From Candidatus Altimarinota bacterium (lineage in GTDB: Bacteria > Patescibacteriota > Gracilibacteria > RBG-16-42-10), in the NCBI GenBank assembly GCA_017984655.1, contig JAGNZB010000004.1, forward strand, positions 1 to 24,535: a stretch of DNA of 24,535 nucleotides, read 5' to 3'. The position numbers and the translations under genes were made by a program. The notes beneath the pieces were generated by a model. It made no database searches. It was not told the origin of the DNA and saw only the letters and a list, made by a program, of their open reading frames with translations. This document shows, in pieces, positions 6,903 through 14,197 of this stretch. Each line of letters begins with the position of its first letter. The first letter of the stretch is position 1.

Positions 6903-8543
6903 ATGGAAGCAACATGTATAGTTTCTGGTAGGCCATTTGTGGTTTCTGAGAAAGAGGTCGCTTATTGTCATGATCATGGTATCCCACTGCCACGACTGCA
7001 TCCTCATGAGCGCCTGAAGCGGGTGTTGAGTTTTCGTAATCGTACGTTTCTTTACAATGCTACTTGTGCTTCTTCACAGAAGCCAATTTTGAGCTGTATT
7101 CCACCCGATAGTGGGCTGGCAGTCTATGACAATGATATCTGGAATAGTGAGCAGTGGGATCCTCTCAGCTATGGTCAAGACTATGATCCATCTCGGCCAT
7201 TTTTGGACCAATTGAAAGAGCTTTACCGCAAGGTGCCTTTGCCTAACCTCACCTTGGTTCGTAGTAGTGTTGAGAATAGTGAGTATGTGAATGGTGCAGT
7301 GAATCTGAAGAATTGTTATCTCACTTTTGCTTCTACCCATCTAGAAGACTGTATGTTTTGTTGGAATGTTTTTGAGTGTAAGAATGTGCTTAATTGTATT
7401 TCTAGTCAGAAATGTGAGCTTTGTTATTATTGTCGCAATGTGACCAACTGCTATCGTCTTCAATATGCTGACAACTGCAACTCATGTTCGAGTAGTTATT
7501 TCCTGGAATCTTGTAGTTCATGCAAGGACTGTTATGGCTGTGTCAATCTTAGTAATAAGCAGTACTGTTGGTACAATGAGCAGCTGACCAAAGAAGCGTA
7601 TGAGCAGAAGCTGTCGGGAGTGAATCTTGGTAGCTATCAGGTTCGCCAAGCTGAGGTGGCAAAATTCGAGGCGTTCAAAAAAACGATGCCGATCAAGTAT
7701 CAGCAAGGACAGAACAATGAGGACGTCACAGGGAACTTTATGTCCAATAGCAAGAACTGCACCAATGTATTCAATAGTACCAATGCTGTGGATGTGGAGA
7801 ATTGTGTCGCTACCAACAAAAGCAAGGACAGTTTTTGTTGCGCATACTTTACTGGAGGGGAGCTGGTCTATGCTGCTCATGCTGGTGTCGAGAACTACAA
7901 TATTCAGTTTTGTGCCGAGTGTATTCATAGCAGAGATATGATGTATTGCGTCTACTGTGTGCAGGGATGTACCGATTGTTTGGGATGTGTCGGTCTCAAG
8001 AAGAAGCAGTATTGTATTTTGAATAAACAATATACCAAAGAAGAATACGAACGATTGGTCGCATTGATCCGATCAGATTTGACTACCAAGAACCAGTGGG
8101 ATGAATACTTCCCTCGAGATATGTCACCATTTTATTACAATCAGAGTGATGCGATGATTGTTTTTCCGATGACCAAAGACCAGGCACTCAAACAAGGCTA
8201 TCGTTGGTATGACGATCCTGTTCGAAATGATGGAGATAGCTATCTGATTCCTGATCAGATTAGTGATGTCACTGATGATATCCTGAAGACGACGCTCACC
8301 TGTGAGGAGACACAGAAGCCATATCGTGTGATCAAAGCTGAGCTGGCCTTCTACCGTGAACACAATATCCCAGTGCCTCATGTGGCACCGTTGACTCAAG
8401 TGCATAATCAAGCTGCTGTTTTCCGTGTTGATGATTTGCGCGACATTGCTTGTTCTCAGTGTCAGAAGCCTTTGCAGTCGGTCTATGATCCTGCTGAGAG
8501 ACCGGTGCTTTGTCAGGAATGTTATACCAAGACAGTTTATTAA
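6903..8543 (+). CDS. Large cysteine-rich protein with mirrored repeat architecture, function unknown
   Basis: The 546 residues contain roughly 45 cysteines. Both ends carry the same module: TCIVSGRPFVVSEKEVAYC...HGIPLPRLHP near the N terminus and TCEETQKPYRVIKAELAFY...HNIPVPHVAP near the C terminus. A short CxxC ribbon (CSQCQKP ... CQEC) follows the latter. Between them lie two copies of a Cys-rich block with NC, DC, GC and YC dipeptides every 5-10 residues. Each ends in the same motif: DCYGCVNLSNKQYCWYNEQ and DCLGCVGLKKKQYCILNKQ. The spacing suggests a stacked beta-helix with metal-binding ribbons. Similar proteins occur in CPR genomes, sometimes with doubtful CaiB/BaiF labels. The frame is open to a GTG at 6780, but the repeat begins at Met42, hence the start at 6903. 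An HD hydrolase follows after 36 bases. Confidence 0.8.
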   Translation: MEATCIVSGRPFVVSEKEVAYCHDHGIPLPRLHPHERLKRVLSFRNRTFLYNATCASSQKPILSCIPPDSGLAVYDNDIWNSEQWDPLSYGQDYDPSRPFLDQLKELYRKVPLPNLTLVRSSVENSEYVNGAVNLKNCYLTFASTHLEDCMFCWNVFECKNVLNCISSQKCELCYYCRNVTNCYRLQYADNCNSCSSSYFLESCSSCKDCYGCVNLSNKQYCWYNEQLTKEAYEQKLSGVNLGSYQVRQAEVAKFEAFKKTMPIKYQQGQNNEDVTGNFMSNSKNCTNVFNSTNAVDVENCVATNKSKDSFCCAYFTGGELVYAAHAGVENYNIQFCAECIHSRDMMYCVYCVQGCTDCLGCVGLKKKQYCILNKQYTKEEYERLVALIRSDLTTKNQWDEYFPRDMSPFYYNQSDAMIVFPMTKDQALKQGYRWYDDPVRNDGDSYLIPDQISDVTDDILKTTLTCEETQKPYRVIKAELAFYREHNIPVPHVAPLTQVHNQAAVFRVDDLRDIACSQCQKPLQSVYDPAERPVLCQECYTKTVY

Positions 8544-8579
8544 TGGTGTTCTAAGCCTATTCCTGTCCCCTCTACTTTT

Positions 8580-9224
8580 ATGAATGCATTACAAAGACAA
8601 CAACTAATTGATATCACTAAGCAGCTGGCTAGTACTGAGGATCGAGCACATGACTTTGCCCATCTGTACCGCGTGCTTTGTATGGCTGAGAAGATTGCTG
8701 CTGATGAGCATGCAGATATGGATGTGATTGTCCCGGCTGCTCTCTGGCATGATATTGTGATCTACCCCAAGAATGATCCTCGTTCCAAGGAGGCTTCGAT
8801 TCATAGTGCTGCTAAAGCCCGAGAGTTACTCAGTGAACTAGATTGGTATCCTCAAGAAAAAATCGAAGCTGTCGAGCATGCGATCACTCGCTGTTCTTTC
8901 TCCAAGAACCTGCCCAAAGATGCGATCGAGCAATATATCATCCAAGATGCTGATTTGTTGGAATCTACTGGTGCGATTGCGGTTGTTCGGACATTTACAT
9001 CTGGTGCTCAAATGAACCGTCCTTTTTATGATGTCGATGATCCTGAGGCCAAGGCAAGAGGATTCGACGCCTTTGCTAATAGTTTGGATTTGTTCCCTTC
9101 TCGATTATTTGTAGTACCTGAACGTCTTTATACGCAGACAGCTAAGAGAATTGGCAAAGAGCGCGACGCCTTCGTCAGGCTCTTTTACCAACAGTTTGTT
9201 AGTGAGATCTCTGGAAAGGACTAA
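8580..9224 (+). CDS. HD-domain metal-dependent phosphohydrolase
   Basis: The 214-residue HD-superfamily protein has metal ligands H28 (AHDFAHLYRV), H57-D58 (ALWHDIV) and a distal Asp in IIQDADLLEST (D123 or D125), the standard H...HD...D pattern. Members of this size hydrolyse phosphate esters, often of nucleotides. The substrate is not evident. It is the last gene of the plus-strand run that begins with two nucleotide kinases, so a role in nucleotide turnover is possible but unproven. The stop is 1 base from the convergent stop of the electron-transfer fusion gene, with no room for a separate terminator. Confidence 0.85.
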   Translation: MNALQRQQLIDITKQLASTEDRAHDFAHLYRVLCMAEKIAADEHADMDVIVPAALWHDIVIYPKNDPRSKEASIHSAAKARELLSELDWYPQEKIEAVEHAITRCSFSKNLPKDAIEQYIIQDADLLESTGAIAVVRTFTSGAQMNRPFYDVDDPEAKARGFDAFANSLDLFPSRLFVVPERLYTQTAKRIGKERDAFVRLFYQQFVSEISGKD

Positions 9225-9225
9225 T

Positions 9226-10740
9226 TTAAAACCCAGGGAAGAAATCTGTCTTAATTTTGCTGCCAGGTACTTGGAGACTGTGGAGCATTTTCTTGTAGGC
9301 TTCTACCATGCCACCGGGACCTGAGATGTAGAATACTCGTTGATCGTAGTCTGGTACTAGTTCTTGGAGTGTCTCTGTCGTGATTCTACCAACCTTGCCT
9401 TTCCATCCTTTGGAGATGTTGGTACTTTCGGTTACCACATAGTGGGTTTCTAGACTGATCTTTGTTTTTGCTTCGGCAAAGATCTCTTGATAAGCAAATT
9501 CATTCTCATTATTTGCAGCATAGATCAAGATCACATCACGTTTGTCTTCGGTGTCACTCAAGTATTTGATCATGCTGCGAAATGGTGTGACGCCGATGCC
9601 TCCGGCGATCATTACTATCTTTTGTTTGGGGTCTTGAGGAAGAGTGAATTCACCAGCGATATGGGAGGCGAGGATGATGTCTCCAGGCTTCATTGCTAGC
9701 AAGCTTTCTTTGAAGCCACTGCCTTGGGGGTAGGCTTTGATGCCGAGATGTACTTCAGTTTCCGTAGGTGAAGATGCGATGGTGAAGTAACGACGGTTGC
9801 CGCGAGTATCGTTGCGATGGGTTGCAAGTGTCCATTCCATGTATTGCCCAGGTTGGAACTGGAGCTTCTGGGGACTACTAAAGGAAAGATCGTGAATGTG
9901 CTGGGCTATTACCTTGTTGGTTTTGAGTGCCAATCTCAATCGTTGTTTGTTGCTGATCATGTAGCTATAAATGTTACCAATAATAAGGGAGATCTCAGGG
10001 GTGGTTGAGAAATATGGACCATGAATTTGGGAAGAGAAGATCATCCCCACTAAGATGCCATAACAAATCTGCAAGGAGCGTGTGGGCGGTGTCGTAAGCG
10101 GCTCTGTGACCATGATCGTAGCGAAGAATAGGAGCGGCCAAGATAGGAAGGACTCGACTAACTTCTCAGGAATCGAGCCTCCATTTTGTGATGCTACGAA
10201 AGCAATGCCAAGTAGGGTGGTGATGAGGAATGCTAGGAACAATGCTTCTCGTCGAGTCTTGCGAACTACTAATAATCCAGTAATGGTCACCACTGGCAAC
10301 AAAGAGGCGCTGCCTACCCACCAGAACGCTGAAGTACTTCCAGCAAAGGTCAAAATTACTAAGGCGATTGCGGCTGGATTGAAGAGATGTCGGCCATTGA
10401 TACTGAGGATGTATTTTGATGCCATGGCGATCACTGCTGCCAAGACTAGGGTCACTGCATCGATGGTGTTGGTAGCTGGGGCGAGAATGAGAAACAATAT
10501 CAACGCGGTGATTGTGGCTGATTCATAATTGGTTGGTACACGATACACTTTTCCTAATAGCCAGTTTATTGCTTGGCAACTAACGCTCAAGATTACTAAT
10601 GAGAGTACCAATTGGGAGAAGGGGAAGGTACCTGTTCCCAAAGCACTTTGGATGAAAGCGATCAGTGCTGTACAGCAGAGGCTGTAGAGGACGACTCGAT
10701 ACATGGTGCTGCCATTGAGAAACTGGTCAATAAAATTCAT
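9226..10740 (-). CDS. NqrB/RnfD-like membrane protein fused to a ferredoxin-NAD(P)H reductase-like domain
   Basis: This 504-residue fusion has two parts. Residues about 15-255 are a multi-helix membrane domain of the NqrB/RnfD family, with the conserved INGRHLFNPAAIAL and VTEPLTTPPTRS stretches that bind flavin in relatives. Residues about 262-504 are a reductase module. It has GQYMEWTL and RRYFTIASSP (FAD binding), GGIGVTPFRSM (NAD(P)H pyrophosphate), the YISGPGGMVEAYKKML helix, and an aromatic C terminus. No 2Fe-2S cysteine motif is present. The likely route is NAD(P)H to FAD to the membrane flavin, then to the FMN protein encoded upstream. The frame extends to 10806, but the ATG at 10740 lies 7 bases after the apbE stop and avoids a 59-base overlap. 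Confidence 0.85.
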   Translation of the reverse strand: MNFIDQFLNGSTMYRVVLYSLCCTALIAFIQSALGTGTFPFSQLVLSLVILSVSCQAINWLLGKVYRVPTNYESATITALILFLILAPATNTIDAVTLVLAAVIAMASKYILSINGRHLFNPAAIALVILTFAGSTSAFWWVGSASLLPVVTITGLLVVRKTRREALFLAFLITTLLGIAFVASQNGGSIPEKLVESFLSWPLLFFATIMVTEPLTTPPTRSLQICYGILVGMIFSSQIHGPYFSTTPEISLIIGNIYSYMISNKQRLRLALKTNKVIAQHIHDLSFSSPQKLQFQPGQYMEWTLATHRNDTRGNRRYFTIASSPTETEVHLGIKAYPQGSGFKESLLAMKPGDIILASHIAGEFTLPQDPKQKIVMIAGGIGVTPFRSMIKYLSDTEDKRDVILIYAANNENEFAYQEIFAEAKTKISLETHYVVTESTNISKGWKGKVGRITTETLQELVPDYDQRVFYISGPGGMVEAYKKMLHSLQVPGSKIKTDFFPGF

Positions 10741-10747
10741 AAAGTGA

Positions 10748-11635
10748 TTATTCTCGGATAAAAAGTTCGGCAGGGAAGTGGGGAGATTTTTCGATACTAC
10801 TGTCACTATACATGATCAAATACTCAAAATTGTAGTCTTTGGTAAGGCTGATCGCACTGACAAAGAAAAGGCAAGTTGCTAGTGCGTCAGCAATCATGAC
10901 TTCTTTTGCTATGACCCACAGTGCTTCGATATGGCGGGGGGATTGGAGATTGTGTGGGTTGATGATGTGATGGAATCCAGCCCACTGGCGACGATTGCCT
11001 GCTGATCCACAGATGCTTTGATTATCAATCTGAGCGATGCCAATCACTTGCTTTTTGTTGTGAGGATGTTCTAGGCCAACTGACAATGGGTGATTTTGTG
11101 GGTTGTGATAATAGATATCGCCTCCAGCATTGATAAAAAAATGGTCGATGCTGGATTGCTGGATAAGGTTGCTGACAATATCGATGATGTAGCCTTTGCC
11201 GGCTGCGCCAAAGTCCAGGAGTACGGGGCGTTTTACAATTAGCTTGGGAAAGTCATATATCAGAGCATCATCCCAAGAGAGGACTTGTTGTGGGGATTTT
11301 GAGTGTAGTGAGTACTTGCTATCATAACCCGCATCTGCCAGTGCTTGACCAATCAGTGGAGTGAATGCTCCTTCGGTAGCGTGATAGAGCTTCTGATACA
11401 AAGAAAAAAGTGGCTCGGCATCATTGGGAAGTTGGTATTCTCCTGCTTGTTGCGATATTTTGGTCAGCAGTGACTGGGGACGAAATCGAGAGTAGGTGTC
11501 TTCAAACTGTTCAATTCGTGCTCGTATTTGATCGAATAGTGGGGCAGCTTCAAAACCCACTGGCACGTGATTGAGTGTGATTTGCCAATGGGTTCCGATT
11601 GCCTCGAAGGCTATTTCTTCTAGCCTTGTGCTCAT
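10748..11635 (-). CDS. apbE: FAD:protein FMN transferase (ApbE)
   Basis: Attaches FMN covalently, through a phosphoester bond, to Ser/Thr of target proteins. The 295 residues show FEAIGTHWQIT at the start, the DFGAAGKGYIID motif, INAGGDIYYHN, CGSAGNRRQW with FHHIINPHN, and MIADALATCLF near the end, all in family order. Two things stand out. There is no signal peptide or lipobox, although ApbE usually works outside the membrane. The HIIDP-x-TG motif reads HIINPHN, with Asp replaced by Asn. The start lies 2 bases after the FMN-protein stop and the gene precedes the membrane reductase, so the enzyme sits beside its expected substrate. Confidence 0.88.
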   Translation of the reverse strand: MSTRLEEIAFEAIGTHWQITLNHVPVGFEAAPLFDQIRARIEQFEDTYSRFRPQSLLTKISQQAGEYQLPNDAEPLFSLYQKLYHATEGAFTPLIGQALADAGYDSKYSLHSKSPQQVLSWDDALIYDFPKLIVKRPVLLDFGAAGKGYIIDIVSNLIQQSSIDHFFINAGGDIYYHNPQNHPLSVGLEHPHNKKQVIGIAQIDNQSICGSAGNRRQWAGFHHIINPHNLQSPRHIEALWVIAKEVMIADALATCLFFVSAISLTKDYNFEYLIMYSDSSIEKSPHFPAELFIRE

Positions 11636-11637
11636 GA

Positions 11638-12159
11638 CTATGCTTTTGCTTGGGCTTTGATTTTGGCTAGGGCGTCATTGAAGCCTTTTGGGGTCAATGA
11701 TGATCCTGAGGTGACACTGAGATTTACTTCATCGATATTTTTGCCAACCACATATGCTTTGAAGCCTTCGATGAACATTCCTTGAAAGCGTTGTGATATT
11801 GGCAATATTGCTTTAGAAACGACAGTAGCATCCGTGATGATATTGTTTGCCAGTGTTAATTTGACATCGATTTGTTCAGGGCCTCCTGGTGATGTGTATT
11901 GGCCTATCACCTCATAGCTACCATTTTTGTATGAGCTGACCACTGTCTGCGCTGGACTCGTTGTGGTGATCACCGCTGGTGTGGTGGCGCTTGGAGTGGT
12001 AGTCATTACTGTTGGTGCGGGAGATGGTGCGACAGGGGCTTTGTTGAGCATACTGTAGGCTGCGATGCCGCCACCAACAACAACTAGCACAACTGCTGAT
12101 GCTACAGTGGTGGCAGTATTCGTATTATTGGTAGTTTCTTTTGGAGTCTTGGTAGTCAT
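11638..12159 (-). CDS. Membrane-anchored FMN-binding-domain protein (flavinylation substrate)
   Basis: The 173-residue electron carrier has an N-terminal Thr/Asn-rich cytosolic tail (1-18), one membrane helix (about 20-38, VASAVVLVVVGGGIAAYSML), and a Pro/Thr/Ala linker (40-75) that resembles an extracellular spacer. The FMN-binding domain (about 80-173) begins SYKNGSYEVIGQY. The flavin attachment motif near the C terminus reads VTSGSSLTPKGF, where the usual form is D-x-x-SGA(T/S)-x-T, so FMN would be on the second Ser of GSS. Its neighbours ApbE and the NqrB/RnfD-reductase fusion support the role. It is first in the operon, with a promoter at 12185-12213. Confidence 0.85.
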   Translation of the reverse strand: MTTKTPKETTNNTNTATTVASAVVLVVVGGGIAAYSMLNKAPVAPSPAPTVMTTTPSATTPAVITTTSPAQTVVSSYKNGSYEVIGQYTSPGGPEQIDVKLTLANNIITDATVVSKAILPISQRFQGMFIEGFKAYVVGKNIDEVNLSVTSGSSLTPKGFNDALAKIKAQAKA

Positions 12160-12184
12160 TCATTCTTGATAAAAAGCAGACGGA

Positions 12185-12213
12185 AGTATACCTGGAATCA
12201 ATCGAACTGAAAA
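12185..12213 (-). promoter_or_regulatory. Promoter for the FMN-protein/apbE/reductase operon
   Basis: On the minus strand: TTTTCA (12213-12208), a 17-base spacer, TATACT (12190-12185), about 25 bases before the ATG at 12159. The -10 is strong and the -35 matches four of six consensus bases. It lies downstream of the hairpin at 12233-12256, so the flavin operon is probably separate from the tenA-like/csaA transcript. Confidence 0.5.
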
Positions 12214-12232
12214 ACTACTATAATATCTTTAT

Positions 12233-12256
12233 TAACTTTCTTCTTTACGAAAGTTA
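12233..12256 (-). terminator. Hairpin after csaA, possible terminator
   Basis: TAACTTTC (12233-12240) and GAAAGTTA (12249-12256) pair perfectly over 8 bases around an 8-base loop, starting 2 bases after the csaA stop in the minus direction. No clean T run follows on the minus strand, so intrinsic termination is uncertain. Its position between two promoter-defined units is the main support. Confidence 0.4.
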
Positions 12257-12257
12257 G

Positions 12258-12596
12258 TTAAGCAAGTTTAGTGCCATTTGGTACTGGCTTGTCTGGACGG
12301 GTGAGGACTACGTCACCGTCGGCTACTACTAGCCCGGTAATTAGTACTTCGGACATGAACGGTCCAATTTGTTTGGGGGGGAAGTTGATCACACAAATTA
12401 CTTGTGTATGCAGTAGCTCATCTTTTTGGTAGAGCTTAGTAATCTGAGCACTAGTTTGTTTGATCCCAATACTGTTGCCGAAGTCGATCCATACTTGGTA
12501 GGCGGGTTTCTTGGCCTCTGGGAAATCTGCCACCTTGATAATCGTACCGGCCCGTAGATCTACTTGTTCAAATTCTGACCAGTTTATTGTATGCAT
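12258..12596 (-). CDS. csaA: CsaA-type tRNA-binding/export chaperone protein
   Basis: The 112 residues are the length of CsaA and consist of one OB-fold tRNA-binding domain of the EMAP-II/MetRS-beta type. Family blocks are FEQVDLRAGTIIKVADFPEAKKPAYQ, WIDFGNSIGIKQTSAQIT, VICVINFPPKQIGPFMSEVL and PDKPVPNGTKL. CsaA is reported as a secretion-related chaperone in Bacillus subtilis, and the fold binds tRNA in relatives; its role here is unknown. It starts 9 bases after the TenA/PqqC-like gene and is cotranscribed with it. Confidence 0.92.
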   Translation of the reverse strand: MHTINWSEFEQVDLRAGTIIKVADFPEAKKPAYQVWIDFGNSIGIKQTSAQITKLYQKDELLHTQVICVINFPPKQIGPFMSEVLITGLVVADGDVVLTRPDKPVPNGTKLA

Positions 12597-12605
12597 ATCA
12601 GTAGT

Positions 12606-13271
12606 TTAGAGTCCTAGTTTGTCTTGCATCTCACTGTAGTATGCTTGGGTAGCTTCATAAATAGTGAGTTCGCCGGCGCTAATTGCGGCTCTTTCTTCGG
12701 GTAGTTGGGAGACGACCGCGACAATCTTTCGTTCGTGATCTTCTTCAGCGCCGAGCTCTCCGTAATGCTCTGCTAAGTAATGCATCTCGGGTGTCTCTAG
12801 GTAGCAATCATAGTGTCCGCTAGTGATGAATGCTGCTACTTCGCCAGGAATGATATTACGATTGGCCAGCTTCTCGATGCCCAAGAGGATACCGAGGTTG
12901 TGGGGGATTGTCCGTGGATCTGTGCTTTTTCGTTCATCAAAGATCGCTCGTAAATGTCTCAGCGATCGGATATCAGCTCTGACCACCTGCTCCCGAGTGC
13001 GACAGTGTTCTGCGAAATATCGAGCTGTGATTGCTAGTTCGATATCATGTCCAGCTTCACTAGTAAAAATACTTGCTACCAACAGGCTGGCTTCAATCAT
13101 GCCTGCTTTTGCTAATACTTGTGGTAATGCGTGTCCTTCGCGAGTGGGGGCGCAGTAGCTGCCCATCCCTTGCCAGTACAGCATCATCTGGTCTCGATAA
13201 AGAGGAGCCTTGGCAATGGTCTTGTAGATGGGGTGATCGAATACTGGATGTGTTGCGGATATGTGTTTCAT
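12606..13271 (-). CDS. TenA/PqqC-like heme-oxygenase-fold protein (possible diiron oxidase)
   Basis: The 221-residue all-helical protein belongs to the TenA/PqqC/CADD superfamily. Candidate metal or active-site residues are E60 (MIEASLL), E72 and H75-E78 (SEAGHDIE), E133 (GIEKLA), and H169, E172, D178, H179 (AEHYGELGAEEDHE). The spacing H-x9-H in the last helix differs from the H-x3-D-x2-H typical of CADD-type diiron oxidases, so either thiaminase-like or oxidase chemistry is possible. It is first in an operon with csaA and divergent from a TrmB regulator. A TATAAT at 13292-13297 lies about 20 bases before its ATG. The substrate is unknown. Confidence 0.72.
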   Translation of the reverse strand: MKHISATHPVFDHPIYKTIAKAPLYRDQMMLYWQGMGSYCAPTREGHALPQVLAKAGMIEASLLVASIFTSEAGHDIELAITARYFAEHCRTREQVVRADIRSLRHLRAIFDERKSTDPRTIPHNLGILLGIEKLANRNIIPGEVAAFITSGHYDCYLETPEMHYLAEHYGELGAEEDHERKIVAVVSQLPEERAAISAGELTIYEATQAYYSEMQDKLGL

Positions 13272-13291
13272 AAGTGGATGAATTACGCTCC

Positions 13292-13297
13292 ATTATA
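13292..13297 (-). promoter_or_regulatory. -10 element for the tenA-like/csaA operon
   Basis: On the minus strand a perfect TATAAT sits 20 bases before the ATG at 13271. No good -35 is found 16-18 bases upstream, which is compatible with a promoter needing or responding to a regulator such as the divergent TrmB-type protein. Confidence 0.45.
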
Positions 13298-13354
13298 TCT
13301 TTTGCTTCGTAGTTATCTATGTTCTGTGCTACTATCTGACTAGTATTTGTTTCC

Positions 13355-13377
13355 ACTGTAATTTTTAACTTTACAGT
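13355..13377. promoter_or_regulatory. Palindrome next to the TrmB-type gene, candidate operator
   Basis: Perfect 7-base arms ACTGTAA (13355-13361) and TTACAGT (13371-13377) separated by 9 bases, with arm centres about 16 bases apart (one and a half helical turns). It ends 3 bases before the ATG at 13381, so a bound protein would block transcription or initiation of the regulator's own gene. A single ACTGTAA half site is also at 15972-15978, upstream of the ABC transporter. Confidence 0.45.
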
Positions 13378-13380
13378 AAG

Positions 13381-14190
13381 ATGCGCGCTGTGGCTTCTGC
13401 CCATGATGATCAAAGTCGAACTAGTAGGAATCCTGGAATATTGAAAAAAGCTTTGATCGGACTAGGATCAAGTGAGCTTGCTGCTCAATTGTATTTGATT
13501 TTGCTGCGGGATCAGGACCAGTCTTTATTGGGTATTGCCAAGCTACTGGAGGTGTCTCGGCCGACATTGTATAAGTGTTTATCTGAATTACTCATGCTTG
13601 GTCTGGTGGTCGAGAATGGTGTAGTAAAGGCAAATAAGCATAATTTTCGGGTGACATCACCAAGTCGGTTGCTGGAATTGTGGCGTCAAAAAATCGAAGG
13701 GGATCAACGTCATGAGCAAGAACTACTCCAACATTTGCCACAGTTGCTTGTTGAGTATGAACAGGGCTCACAGCCGGCTTTGGTAAAAGTGTTGAAGGGT
13801 TCTGATGCTTTTGTGAAACTGTTTTTCCAAATCCTTGAGGAAGAGAAAGAAGTGACTGAGTTCTTTGGCTCAGTAGAAGACTTTATTCAGTTTATTAGTT
13901 GGGATCAGGACAAAAAGTGGATTAAGAAAAGAATCTCGCAACAAATGAAGATGCGTACATTACTCCTTCCCAGTCAGGACACTCGCACATTGCAGCGAGC
14001 TGATAAAAAAGAGCTACGTGAAACTAGAGTGTTGGTAGGATTAGCTCCCTTTGAAACAGCATTCCAACTATTTGCAAATAAGGTAATACTCTGGCAACCA
14101 AAAGCGCCAATTGCTGTAGTGGTCGAGGATCAGTTCATCGTCAAAATGATGAAAAGTATTTTCTATTATTGTTGGGAGCAAGCGGAGTAA
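13381..14190 (+). CDS. TrmB-type winged-helix transcriptional regulator
   Basis: The 269 residues have an N-terminal winged helix (about 20-80) with the TrmB pattern ALIGLGSSELAAQLYLILL, a recognition segment LLEVSRPTLYKCLSELLMLGLV, then a coiled segment and a C-terminal domain with FGSVEDFIQF and a late strand KVILWQPKAPIAVVVED. That layout matches short TrmB-like regulators without the sugar-binding domain of archaeal TrmB, so the effector cannot be guessed. The gene is divergent from the tenA-like/csaA operon and preceded at once by a palindrome. Control of itself and of the divergent operon is a reasonable inference. It converges on the ABC exporter gene, with stops 8 bases apart. Confidence 0.82.
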   Translation: MRAVASAHDDQSRTSRNPGILKKALIGLGSSELAAQLYLILLRDQDQSLLGIAKLLEVSRPTLYKCLSELLMLGLVVENGVVKANKHNFRVTSPSRLLELWRQKIEGDQRHEQELLQHLPQLLVEYEQGSQPALVKVLKGSDAFVKLFFQILEEEKEVTEFFGSVEDFIQFISWDQDKKWIKKRISQQMKMRTLLLPSQDTRTLQRADKKELRETRVLVGLAPFETAFQLFANKVILWQPKAPIAVVVEDQFIVKMMKSIFYYCWEQAE

Positions 14191-14197
14191 TCAAAGA

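Noticed and set aside
10741..10806. 22-residue N-terminal extension of the NqrB/RnfD-reductase fusion
   Set aside because: It would overlap apbE by 59 bases. The Met at 10740 directly precedes the membrane domain and lies 7 bases after the apbE stop.
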